A DNA stretch of 64,000 nucleotides from Utricularia gibba (Eukaryota; Streptophyta; Magnoliopsida; Lamiales; Lentibulariaceae): the NCBI GenBank assembly GCA_002189035.1, contig NEEC01000010.1, positions 1,736,001 through 1,800,000 of the forward strand. The letters run 5' to 3'. Position numbers and translations under genes: made by a program. Each line of letters begins with the position of its first letter. Positions within the stretch are counted from its first letter, which is position 1. Below the pieces are notes generated by a model. It had not been told where the DNA came from and searched no databases. It saw only the letters and a list, made by a program, of their open reading frames with translations. This document shows, piece by piece, positions 37,024 through 47,850 of the stretch.

Positions 37024-37212
37024 AAACGGTTTACTGTTCAGTGCTTCATATCTTTGAGAAAGTACTGCATTGTTACTTGTCATTACTATTTTTTAGCACA
37101 TTTCGAGATGTGGTTATGTTATGGCAATTGCAACATCAAATGAAGCCTCATCAAAACTGCTGACGAGTTGCAGGGGAGAACATTTTCTAGCACTGATGAT
37201 GATATATCAACA

Positions 37213-38871
37213 TTACATGTTGGCGAGCTGCTGTATGTTGAACGGATGCGCAGCCTCCGGCCCACCGGAAAACGCCTTCTGGCCCAGTAGCACATTCACG
37301 GCTTCCGTCGGGTGATACGCGTCCCAGAAAACGTATCTCGTTCTATCCGGACACGGCGCCTGCATCGGTAGACACGTCACCTGACCCCTGTTCCTTCCAA
37401 GCCCACAGCACCCCCGGTTCGCAACAGTGAATCCTGGACGCAAAAGAAGCAATGCTTCATCTTCCACGGCAAAGCCAGGAGAATAAATGTTTTCATCCAG
37501 AACCCACATCCATTTTTGCCGAGGGTAAAGAGTTATACCACCCAAACACTAGAAATTAATCTGTTCCTTCATAAAAACTTTGCGCAGACCCTAGAGTGTA
37601 CTTTTGTTCAAAAGTCAAAAGTAGGTAGAAAGGGAGAGTTCCTCGTCTCTTTCCATGCATTAATGAGCGTGAAGAAGAGAATCCGTAATCCAGAAAAACG
37701 ACTTCGGAGTGAGTTGGAAACAAAGTTTTCAGCTTTACCGTATGATGCGGGGTTGACGAGGATATCCTGGAAGGTGTTGCCGATGTCGATGAACGTAAAT
37801 CTGGAACCAGGAAGATTCGCGTTGAGGCGATTAACCATCATTTTTGTGTTGGTGTTGAAGGGCGAATGAGTTCATTCACTGCATCAGAGCAGGCGCCATT
37901 AGCGCTCTGAGCAAGAATACTTGGAATGCACCCCATTGCACCAAGTCCCGCAACTGCAAACTTCCTTGCACCCAGATTGTACAATCTCTACAGTGGCACG
38001 AAAGAGCAAGAACCCATGTAGGATTTAGCCAAAAAATGTAGAAAAATTTAATCTTGATACTTACGACGAGTTGCTGGGTGTATTGCCGGGTCAAGAGATC
38101 TGCATATTGTTGCCCGTTGTAGTGATTCTTGGTATCGTAGTTCGGCATGAGGTAGTTGTTCAAGTAATCGTTGCTTCCCATTCCGATAAAGAATATGGAC
38201 TTGGCTATGCCCTGTGAGAGGTCAGCGGCGCCGAGGATGCTGGAAAGTTGGTCGAGGGTGTTCTCAAAGTTCTTGATTTGCTGGTTGAATGGTATTCTCC
38301 CCACCTGGGTTTTTGTTCCCAATCAGGCTACGAATCCTAGAACTTAAGAAACAAGAGCAAGAAACTCACGAAGTTTCCGCCGGTGTTGTCAAGAATTCCG
38401 GCAGCCGCGGAGGCGAAGTTAACCCCGAATCTCATACGATCCCCTGAAGCCTGAGCCTCAGAAAACGGCGGAATCAAGGGAAGACCAAGAAGCTCAGCTG
38501 CATTACATGCAAACCAAGGTTTAAAACCACAAACAAAACACTACCCACGCAGCAGATTACCAACACACAGCAGAGTTTGATATCAGATTACCAATAGCGT
38601 CAACCATGGTGAAACCATTCGAAAACCGCCCCGTCGGGCCGCCGCGGAAGTCGATTCCGTAAGGCAAATAGTTAGCCTTCGCGAAAGAAGCCAGGTTGTT
38701 GTTGTTCCCATTGTCAATGAGAGAATCTCCAAACACAAACATGGCCGGAACCAACGCCGGCCGGCCACTGACTCCGGCCTCTTCCTGCGCGTTCCCATGT
38801 TTGACGGCACAAACGGCCAGAACAACGACGACCCAGACAAACCCCTTTGACAGGAACCGAGTCTCCGCCAT
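37213..38871 (-). CDS. GDSL esterase/lipase (one frame break)
   Basis: Secreted SGNH-hydrolase, a large plant family acting on cutin, wall or lipid esters. Exons on the minus strand: 38871-38592, 38497-38370, 38304-38065, 37987-37739 and 37433-37213. A signal peptide ([18 protein letters not shown]) precedes block [15 protein letters not shown] with the catalytic Ser. Block II is [18 protein letters not shown], block III contains [12 protein letters not shown], and block V is [12 protein letters not shown] with the catalytic Asp and His. In the fourth exon the frame breaks after NELIR: the coding strand reads CCTTCAAC where CCTTTCAAC would give PFNTNTKMM (37858-37859 on the plus strand). The missing base also explains the splice phase of the last intron. 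No specific substrate can be assigned. Confidence 0.93.
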
Positions 38872-39424
38872 GGCACAAAAAGTAGGAAGCTCAGAGCAGG
38901 TCTCCCGCTGCTGAAGAGAGGGTAAATATTTTAAAGGCGAAAAGGGTAGTTCGGGAAGAGTAAATGTTCCCACCGGTTACCTGCTCTGTATAGTAAATAC
39001 GTGCCATCAATTCCAAGCACTGCCACCCCTTCCCCTTCCCCGGCGACCAGACCACCAGAAAAAAAAAAAAGAAAGAAAAGAATTCCAGAAAACATACCTA
39101 TAAATAACTATAAAAAATTAAATAAACCATAGCACATCATTCAAAAAGTGTCGGTGGATTAGAGTCCCGTTGATAACTATGTACGGCGTATTTTTCATTA
39201 TAAAAAAATTGTTCTTCAACAAATTTTCTTAATCATTTGAATTTTAGTTTTATTTTATTTTAAACAAATTTAATAATTTCTATTATTTTAAATATAATTT
39301 ATAAAATATATATTCAAAATAGTTTCATTTTTTTTGAAAAATGATACTAATTATATAAATATTAATAAACCAAATGCATTATTCATTAACCATTTTATAT
39401 AAAATTGAATGCATGTGGTTCAAT

Positions 39425-39720
39425 TTTTAGTATGTGTTTGGTAATATAATTTAATTAATAATGTATTTGAATTATTTATAATGAAATAAATACATGTCTT
39501 GTAATTAAGATTAAAATTTATTTGATACATATATTTTGCACATACATATTTAAAACAGAATGATGTTTGGTATATGTATTTAGAATAAATAATTTATAAT
39601 TTGAGTTGTTTAACAAAAATCACTTAAAAAATGAGTTTTGAAATATCTAATTTAAAGTATTTTACAGTTATTTTATAAAACATTCTGTATTGTTAAACTA
39701 GTCTACCAAACATATACGGA
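39425..39720. mobile_element. Dispersed repeat family B, copy 2 (MITE-like)
   Basis: Left end TATGTGTTTGGTA and right end reverse complement TATATGTTTGGTA form imperfect terminal inverted repeats about 290 bp apart. The first about 175 bp match the reverse complement of 22780-22940. AT-rich with no coding capacity, as expected of a non-autonomous DNA element. Confidence 0.5.
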
Positions 39721-40903
39721 TGTTTAAAAAATAGAACTAATTTTTTTCCAATTCTAAGTATGTTTGAGAACCACATATCATACCAATATCTTAAAAATTA
39801 AGGATTCAATTTAAAACTCTATCTGTTTCAATCTAAATTTATGATTAAACCGAAGAATGCGTTCAATATTTTTTTAAAATTAATTTTTATTTTTCCAAAT
39901 ATTTCAATATATAATTAAAAATATTGAAATAGATTAAATATATTATTAAAAAGAATTAATAAAAAATACATTATTAAACCCAAATAGATTTGAACACACT
40001 CTTGAAACTATCTTCACACACGTTTAATAATAGTTGAGTTTTATTACATACATATCACAATGTCCTCACGCCATCCGTACACTATATCTAACACATTAAA
40101 TTAAAATATATAGGGTGTGTTTGGTTTATGGGAAATGGGATTAAATGGGTTTAGTTTATTTGTGTTTAAATAAAGTTGGTGGATTGGGATTAATTTTTTA
40201 AGTAGTGTTTAGTCATTGGTAATAAGAATGAGATTATGTGGTTTTAGGTAAAGGAAGGGAGGGGTATGGTTTTAAATAAACCCATGTAGTTAGGATTAAA
40301 AAAACCCATGTAATTTCAGGTTTATTTAAACATATTAACTAAACATCTTATAATTCATAATCATAATTTTAAACACATGTAATGCCATAAATCTTTAGGA
40401 GACGACATGCCCTAATTTTTATATCATGAGCAGACGACGACACTTGGATAAAGAGCATGGGATCCGAGTGTCCAAGAATGATGATGTCTCCGAGGCATTA
40501 ATTGGAGATACAGGAGACAGTCTCCCTCCATCCCCATCCCATTTGACTCCCCTCCTTTGGGCGCACAAATAATACAACACGACGACACCTCCCCGCCACA
40601 CAATTCAATACCATCAATCAATCCCTCAAACTCCCACACTCACAGACCTTAACATCCCGTCTACCCATTTCAAAATCTTGTTTTTCAAGTACGTCGAAAT
40701 GCGTTGTGTTTCCTCAGGCGTCCATGGAAGCTTCTGGAAGTGCTTCCTTTCACCGACAGAGAAAGGAGAGGGTGCGTGGAGCCGGACCGGGACCGGGACC
40801 GACCGGGTTGGGGCTGCTGAATACAATGAAGGCGACACCGATTCAACTCCATTGAATTTCCACATCCCTGATGGCAGATGAGTGGGTGGCTGCCCCCCCA
40901 CGA

Positions 40904-40917
40904 CCCCCCCCCCCCCC
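40904..40917. repeat. C14 homopolymer
   Basis: Fourteen C in a row, preceded by a run of seven C at 40893-40899. Confidence 0.9.
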
Positions 40918-42180
40918 TGGCTGTAAATACAAGCCTTGCGCAGTTGATAGCCCAATCATATTCATCGCGGTAACTCCGGGTAAGACTGTACAGGCAGACA
41001 GACGGTAACATTTCTGGGTGAAGTTCAGTCAGGAACTTACTGGGTGGCGATTAGAATAGTTACAGTCGCAAACAACCCATTAATAGCGTACCTGAAAGAC
41101 CACAATCGCTAGTAAAAATTTATTTCCACCCCCCTGAGAGTAAATATGTTTACCCCAGAGGCATGAATTGGAATTGGGTCAAGTCAAATAATAACATTTA
41201 CTGGGGGCTCTTATGTTACCATGCAGTTAACACAGGGAATTAATTATTGACTTGCTGTCACCTTTTTTTTTTTAAACTATCCATTTTTACTCTGTTTTCA
41301 ACTCATCTCGTCAATAGTTGAGTTGAATTTGCTAATCATAAGTTTGATTACTAGTTTTGGGCTTTATGTTTTTTTTAACTTCAAAATTCAAATTTTTAAA
41401 CCTTAAAATAAAAAAGAAAAATAATGAAAGAGTTCAAAAAGTTAGATTGAATACTTAAATACTCAAGGTGTGTTTGGTTGTTTGATGCAAAGTGGGTATA
41501 AGTGGGTTGATAAAAGATACCCTTATTTGGTATTTTATTAAATATTTAACTAGTTTTTACACCAAAATCCACATAGAATTCTTCATAAACCTAATTTGTA
41601 AGTATTTTTTAAACTCATTAATTATATGGGTTTTGAGAATACACATCTATATCCAAATAAATTATACCCAAATTCTCTAATTACATGATTTTTTTGGGAA
41701 AAAAAATCTTATATAAGATTAATATAATTCTTTTACGTAATCATATACCTCTTCCTCCTAATATACCAAAATTTAGTAATATATTATTAATATTTTATAT
41801 TTTAATATAATTCAAGTTAATTTATTAAAGAAGTTAAAAAATGTAGTTTATTATGATCAAACTTATGTTTGAGTTTTGACGAATCTATATAGAATTTAAC
41901 CGATCAAGATCAGGTTATGAACTGAATCATCCCAAGCGATTTTAAACCCATACTTGAAAACATAGTCTCCCACACATGATCAAGACTTCAAATTTCTCGG
42001 AAATTTGACTTTTGGATCTAATATGAAATCCAAAAAACGAACCAGTCTGTCTAATAATTCTCGTATTTGAATTGAAATGCATTAGGTACTATAATCCGAC
42101 GGAATAAACTTAGGATGAAGGCGAGGGAAGACAAAACTGCCGGAGTGGAAGGGAAACTCGGGTTGTGTGGTACCTTATCT

Positions 42181-44120
42181 TCACTTGAAACATTTGGCAT
42201 CCAGCAAGGGCTCTCCCTCAAAAGGCTCGGCATCTTCAATCATCTGACTGGCCCTCTCCTTCTGAGACTCGTCGGTTATGTCGACCTTCGTCCAGTCGTA
42301 GAGTTCCATGTCGTAGCACTCGTCGAGGACAAACTGGGGGATTTCAATACCCCGGAAGAGCCAGAGCCCCTTCACCTTAAACGGAGGGTTGGCACCGATG
42401 ACCAACATCTTACCAAATGCGTACTTGCGGGCAAGATCCATACGCTGCAGGAAGCCACTCACCTTGTTGAGTGTGACGAATGAGACTGTGTTCTCATCGT
42501 TATACTTGTAGTCACAGAACCATAGGGAGTATCCTTCGGGGTCGTACATGTCCCAGAACCCTGTGAGGAATTGTCTGGATTTGTTAGAAGTGGAGAGTAA
42601 GAAACGCAGACAATCACGGCTGGTGTGGAAGAGTACCTTTGATGGCAACCTCACGGAAGTTGGTTTTAGTGTTGGAGTACAGCCTCTTCCAGTCATCCAT
42701 GATCATCTTACTGGGAGGCAGTAGATCCAGAGGATTCTTTGCTTTTGGTTTGGGTGCTTCTTCTTCTTCATCATGCTCTACGGGTTTTGATTCTTTCTTT
42801 GCCTCCTTTGGCTCCTCTTTCTTAGGCTTCGTTGGTTCCTTTGGCTTTGCAGGTTCCTTCTGTGGTACAGGCTTCTTTGAAGCAACTGGTGGAACGGATT
42901 CTGATTGCGTAACTTCTCCACATATCTTCTTGAAATTTGGCTGATTGACAATAGTCCAAAAGTATCTCTCGACATGGGGGAATTCTGAGGTGAAACTCTT
43001 TGTCAAGACTGTCTTAAATCCATAAGTGAGGTTGCATGTCATGACGATATCAGCAAGCGTCACACTATGACCAACCAAGTAGGTATTTGCGGAAAGATAC
43101 ACATTAAGAGCTCCCAAAGCTCTCTTCAATGCAACAATTGCAGCTTCCTCAGCCTTTGTTCAAAAGAAGAAGAAAAGACAATAAAAGTCATCGCGTGCTC
43201 TTATGGAACATGGTCATGAAAAAATTTATCATACCGGGGGAAGATATACACCATAGCCAAGTCGTGGATACAGCCATCTCGCAATATTGGCATCGATCTC
43301 ATTAGCGCTAAAATCGATCCATTGCTCAACGTGGCCCTAAGATAATCGGGAAACAAGCTCAAGTGCAGGGCTAACAAGAGAACTAGGCATTTTCATGAAT
43401 TAATCAAACACAGCAAAGAGCAGGAAAACGTCCAAGAATTTGCGTCTTACGTAATCAAGCAAGGTTGTGCCATACAAAGAGCTATCCGGATTCAAACGAG
43501 CCACTGCCGGAAATTCATAGATTCGATCATCAAGTAACCGGAAAAAGTTATTTTCCCGCAATAGTCATAATTAGATGGAAACTCACCATATCGTGCAATG
43601 GCGTTGCTCTCGAATATTGGACCATCTGCAGTCTCGAGAACGGGGACCTGCAAAACCAATTCGCATCAGGATAAGGGAAAAGCCTTCACTGGAAAGAAAC
43701 AATCATGAAATGTAGCGCAGCAGCTACCTTTCCAATGGGATTCATCTTGAGAAACTCAGGTGTCTTGTTCGAAACACCAAAAACAAAGTCCTTGACTAAT
43801 TCAAGCTTCACACCACTATACTCGGCTGCAATCAGCGCCTTGAATGCGTTCTTGTTTCCATCATTAGCATGCAGAATCTGCACAAAAAGGTTAAAAAAAA
43901 ACGACTAATTAATCAACCCATGTATCTTCCCGAACTTCCCAAAACCAGATCTTTTCGTGTAAATTATCAGCTAGTCCTTGAAGCCCATGGCATTTCACAC
44001 CAAACAACCACACAGAACGAATGCCGATCATAAACTTCGCATCATTTGAACACTATAAATAGATCTATCACGCACAAAGAGGCCAGAATAAGAAAAGGAA
44101 ACGTCACTTACCAAAGCCAT
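42181..44120 (-). CDS. EF1G: Elongation factor 1B gamma subunit
   Basis: Structural subunit of the eEF1B complex that reloads eEF1A with GTP. Seven exons on the minus strand: 44120-44112, 43877-43728, 43647-43587, 43503-43451, 43336-43235, 43153-42637 and 42560-42181, giving 423 residues, complete and in frame. The first exon is only nine bases (Met-Ala-Leu). The N-terminal half is a glutathione S-transferase-like domain (NPIGKVPVLETADGPIFES, HVEQWIDFSANEIDANIARW, NTYLVGHSVTLADI). A Lys/Pro/Glu-rich linker follows (PAKPKEPTKPKKEEPKEAKK). The conserved EF1G C-terminal domain starts at NPLDLLPPSKMIMDDWKRLY and ends EGEPLLDAKCFK. A telo-box lies in the leader. No frame break. Confidence 0.97.
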
Positions 44121-44348
44121 CTCAACAAATCTCGGAGTTACGCACTCAACTCCTCTTGAACCGGAAGGTCTGAATTAATAAGAACCCCTTATCAACAACA
44201 CTTCAATGTCAACAAAATTGCAGACTAGACGCATAGAAGGAACAGACCGACGACATCGAGAGAAAATCTACTCACCAGACGACTAACCGAACAGAAGGCG
44301 CCAACTCCGGAAGCCGAACGCCGACCCTCTAAACTCCAAAAAGATCTC

Positions 44349-44356
44349 TAGGGTTT
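44349..44356 (-). promoter_or_regulatory. Telo-box upstream of EF1G
   Basis: AAACCCTA on the minus strand, about 230 bases before the EF1G start. This element is common in promoters and leaders of plant translation genes. Confidence 0.55.
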
Positions 44357-45160
44357 CGTAACATTCAACGCTGCCAGCACCACCGAGAGAATATTCCTTA
44401 ACGAAAGGCATCTTCCGCATTTTCATCCTACAACGAAGGGCAATTTCGTCCTCTGAACTAAAAAAGTTATTTTTTAAAAGGATGTCATTTGAAATTATAA
44501 AGTATTACGGATTAATAATAATTAACGGATTAGGGAATTAATCTCCCCAAAAACGGGATTAGTAGTGTAAAAATGATTAATTAGGGGGAAGAGAGAGAGA
44601 GGGGGCCCAAGCACGATCCTGGATGACATGAAACCGAAGGTGATTTCTTTTTTTCTTACATTTTTTTTTTTTCACCCAGATCCTAAACAACGATGTGCTG
44701 GTCGAATCCACCAGAAAAGTTGTGTTCTTGTTCTGGGTAACCTTATTTTCTGTTGTAGTTGGGGCAAGGTAATTTATTATTCGGGATTTACTTGAGCTTC
44801 TTTTCTTGTTCGAAGGATTTTCAATGTGTTGCATGTAGATGGAACATGTCATGATAGTTTTCGCGTAGGGGGTATCTACGTTATCTTTGGATTTCTTTCC
44901 TTGTCAATTTTACGGGGTTTGGATTCTCATATTTGTGTTTTTCTTTCCGAGAATGTGAAATGCAAATGGAATGATGATTCTGCATTATGTGTATGAATGG
45001 ATTAGGGCTTGTATTGCTTTAATCCTCCTTTTGTTTTCTCAAACTTGGCTTGTTATTTGAGAAATGTGGGCGTGGATCATCTTAGCTTTTGTTGGATCTA
45101 ATTAGTTCAGTGCTCCATTGGTGGGATAACTGCGTGCACCCCTGAATATTGGTTGGAGCA
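44357..45160. other. Intergenic leader region of AGD12-like gene
   Basis: Divergent spacer between EF1G and the ARF-GAP gene. A G/A-rich stretch at 44583-44604 and T-rich tracts follow. No gene is recognised. Confidence 0.4.
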
Positions 45161-47025
45161 ATGAGCAATCAATCTGCTCTTGGGAGACCACAGTCAGGTG
45201 TGTTGTTACGACTTTGATGTACGTTTTAAGGTGCTGAGATGAATTTGAGTCTTCTTTATGGAGTGGAGTATTTCCCTCAGTTAAGATAGGTAGTTGCACA
45301 CATCATGTGGTATGAGTTTCATATTTTCGCTCAAGCAGCAGCATATGCATCATCCGGTCTGAGATGTTGGATGAAAATGTCTTTTTTTTTTATTGACGTG
45401 AAGATATGGTGCCGTGATAATGCCATGCATGGTCGTTGAATTAGTAGAATGTGAAAATCTCCTCTCTTTCTCAACTGCGTCTAATTGTGAGTTGTTCACA
45501 CTGATGCTCAATGGAAATCTCAGGTAAAAGAAGATTGAAAGAACTTTTAGCTCAGAAGGATAACCGTCTGTGTGCAGATTGTGGCGCTCCAGACCCAAAA
45601 TGGGCGTGAGTTGCTGAACTTGTTTAACCATGCTATGTAGTCTCCAACAGGACTACATATTCTCCTCACCATGTGTTGGTTTTACTTTCTCAGATCAGCA
45701 AACGTTGGCGTCTTTATATGTTTGAAGTGCTGTGGCGTGCACAGAAGCCTCGGTTCGCATATATCAAAGGTGATGACTCAGGACATTTTTTGTCTGAAAC
45801 AGTTTCCCTTTCCATGAAAATGCCTGTTTTCTTTAGACTCATCATGTCTCATCATTTCCATCCTCAGGTATTATCAGTGACATTAGATGAATGGTCAGAT
45901 GAAGAGATTGATGCAGTGATTGAAGTCGGTGGGAATGCAGCTGCAAATTCCATTTATGAGTCTTATCTTCCCGAAGGGGTGAGAAAGCCTCGGCCAGATG
46001 CTTCGCATGAGCAACGTGCAAAATTTATCAAGTGAGCCTGAACATTCCTCATCTTTCTTCCTGAGTGGCTTAATGCCCTTTATTTACTTGTTATCCTATA
46101 ATCATCAGGTGCTGTATGTAAATTTTTCCTTATTTCCCATCATGAGTTCCTTCCAGGTCTAAGTACGAGCTTCAAGAATTTTTGAAACCCAGCTTGCGGA
46201 TCGCATCTGGTGGCTCCTCAAAGACTTCATTTCAAGGTAGTTTATCAAGCGATAACTATCGTTCTTCTAGTTCATCTGACAACTCGGTATGTTTTTCGTG
46301 CAACATTATTTCAAATCTTTGCTTTGGGGAAATTGATTTTGATATGCAAGTTCCTCCCCACAATAGAAAAGAACAGAGGAATATATTGGAACATTGAAGA
46401 TCAAGGTTCTTAAGGGCACAAATTTAGCCGTCCGAGACATGCTGTCAAGTGATCCATACATCATTCTCTCCCTTGGAAAACAGGTAATGTAGCTCCCTTT
46501 GCAGCAACAAAAGAAACCAGATACCTTCCCACTTAATGGTGATGGAATTTTGGCTCTTTGAATCACTAGACTGTTCAGACAAGTGTGGTAACGAGTAATC
46601 TGAATCCCATCTGGAACGAGGAGCTAAAGCTTAAGATTCCCCATGACTATGGCCCCATCAAACTGGTAAACTTTTTTCCCATGGAAAATTTGCACCTGAT
46701 GTTCATTCCTGCGCATCACCTCACATTTTGCCTCAAAATGCAGCAAGTCTACGACCACGACATGTTCTCAGCAGACGACATTATGGGAGAAGCAGATATT
46801 GACATTCTGCCGATGATAACATCTGCCTTGGCTTTTGGTGATCCGGGAATGTTTTCCGACATGCAGATAGGAAAGTGGCTGAAATCCTACGACAATGCCC
46901 TCATAGAAGACAGCCCCGTGAACATTGTTGATGGGAAGGTGAAACAGGATCTCTGGCTGAGGCTCCAGAACGTAGAGTCTGGTGAGGTGGAGCTTGAACT
47001 GGAGTGGCTTCCTTTAGGTGCTTAG
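45161..47025 (+). CDS. AGD12: ARF-GAP with C2 domain, AGD11/12/13-like (ZAC)
   Basis: GTPase-activating protein for ARF small GTPases in vesicle traffic, with a calcium/phospholipid-binding C2 domain. Exons: 45161-45197, 45524-45605, 45694-45769, 45868-46031, 46157-46286, 46367-46483, 46570-46665 and 46744-47025, giving 327 residues in a continuous frame. The ARF-GAP zinc finger is split by introns 2 and 3: CADCGAPDPKW, then ICLKCCGVHRSLGSHISK with the arginine finger. LSVTLDEWSDEEID and ANSIYESYLPEG follow. After a Ser-rich linker the C2 domain reads GTLKIKVLKGTNLAVRDML, SSDPYIILSLGKQ, TSNLNPIWNEELKL and VYDHDMFSADDIMGEA, with the acidic loop residues that bind calcium present. The order of ARF-GAP and C2 identifies the AGD11-13 group; the exact paralog is inferred. 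Confidence 0.95.
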
Positions 47026-47850
47026 TAGAATTTTTGGAATACATTCTCTAATGACAAGCTGGTTCTACCAACTCTATTTCATCTTTTACATGAGTAAATT
47101 TGAAAATAGAAATAATTTGTAGAAAAAGAAATAGATTTTAATTGTTTTAGAAAACAGTAAAAATATTTTCTAAATAAGAATATTGTTTTATGTAAAATTA
47201 TTTTTGAAATAAAATTTGAGATTAAACAAAACAAATTCATACATTCCAATAAATATCTTTAGTTTTAATTTGTTCATACCAACATTAATGCATGAGATAT
47301 CATCAAAATTTCAAATTTAAATATACTTAAACTAGAGTAATGGAGTAATGGTAGGAATAATATTTTGAAAAGTAAGAAAATTTCTTTAATCTTGCATAAT
47401 GTATTTTTTTGAAAAAATATAACATAAAACAATGAAATTTAGATATTCAAAACAGACAATATCATATAAAAAAATATACAATTAAATTTGATATCAGATA
47501 TAAATCCGAACCTATAATCGATGGTAAGACAAAGAGATTAAGTTAAGGATTTTATCATTTTTCGGTTGTTAATAAAGACAGGTTCAAGAATTTTTTTTTT
47601 TAGAACATTAATACAAAACGTGGTTCTGGAAACCTGCGCTGTTATAATCTTGACAGTGTCCGTAATTGTTGAAGACAAAGCGAAGTCGAGGGGGCGGTTT
47701 GGGATTTCATCTGAAAATGAGGGGCTAAAAACGCAGCCGTGAAAATTGAGGGGCCATTTTGAAAATATGATGGGTTGAAATTTAAAATTATGGGAAAACG
47801 TTTGCAGGAACCTCATCTGCTTTGGCTTGGGGTTTATCTGGTCTCTGTAA
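47026..47850. other. Spacer, AT-rich, no gene recognised
   Basis: AT-rich 3' flank of the ARF-GAP gene followed by the upstream region of PTAC12. No element is recognised. Confidence 0.4.

Larger units (their letters stand above)
38872..42180. other. Long AT-rich intergenic region with repeats
   Basis: No gene recognised. It holds family-B repeat sequence at 39425-39600, a pair of TGTTTGGTA-type inverted termini around 39425 and 39715, a C homopolymer of 14 at 40904-40917, and two separate GGTGTGTTTGGTT motifs at about 40112 and 41466 that resemble termini of small hAT-like elements. A GC-rich block at 40480-40900 has short frames but no family. Confidence 0.5.

Noticed and set aside
40626-41011. 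Short minus-strand frames in the GC-rich block
   Set aside because: They cross the C14 tract and lack any family pattern.
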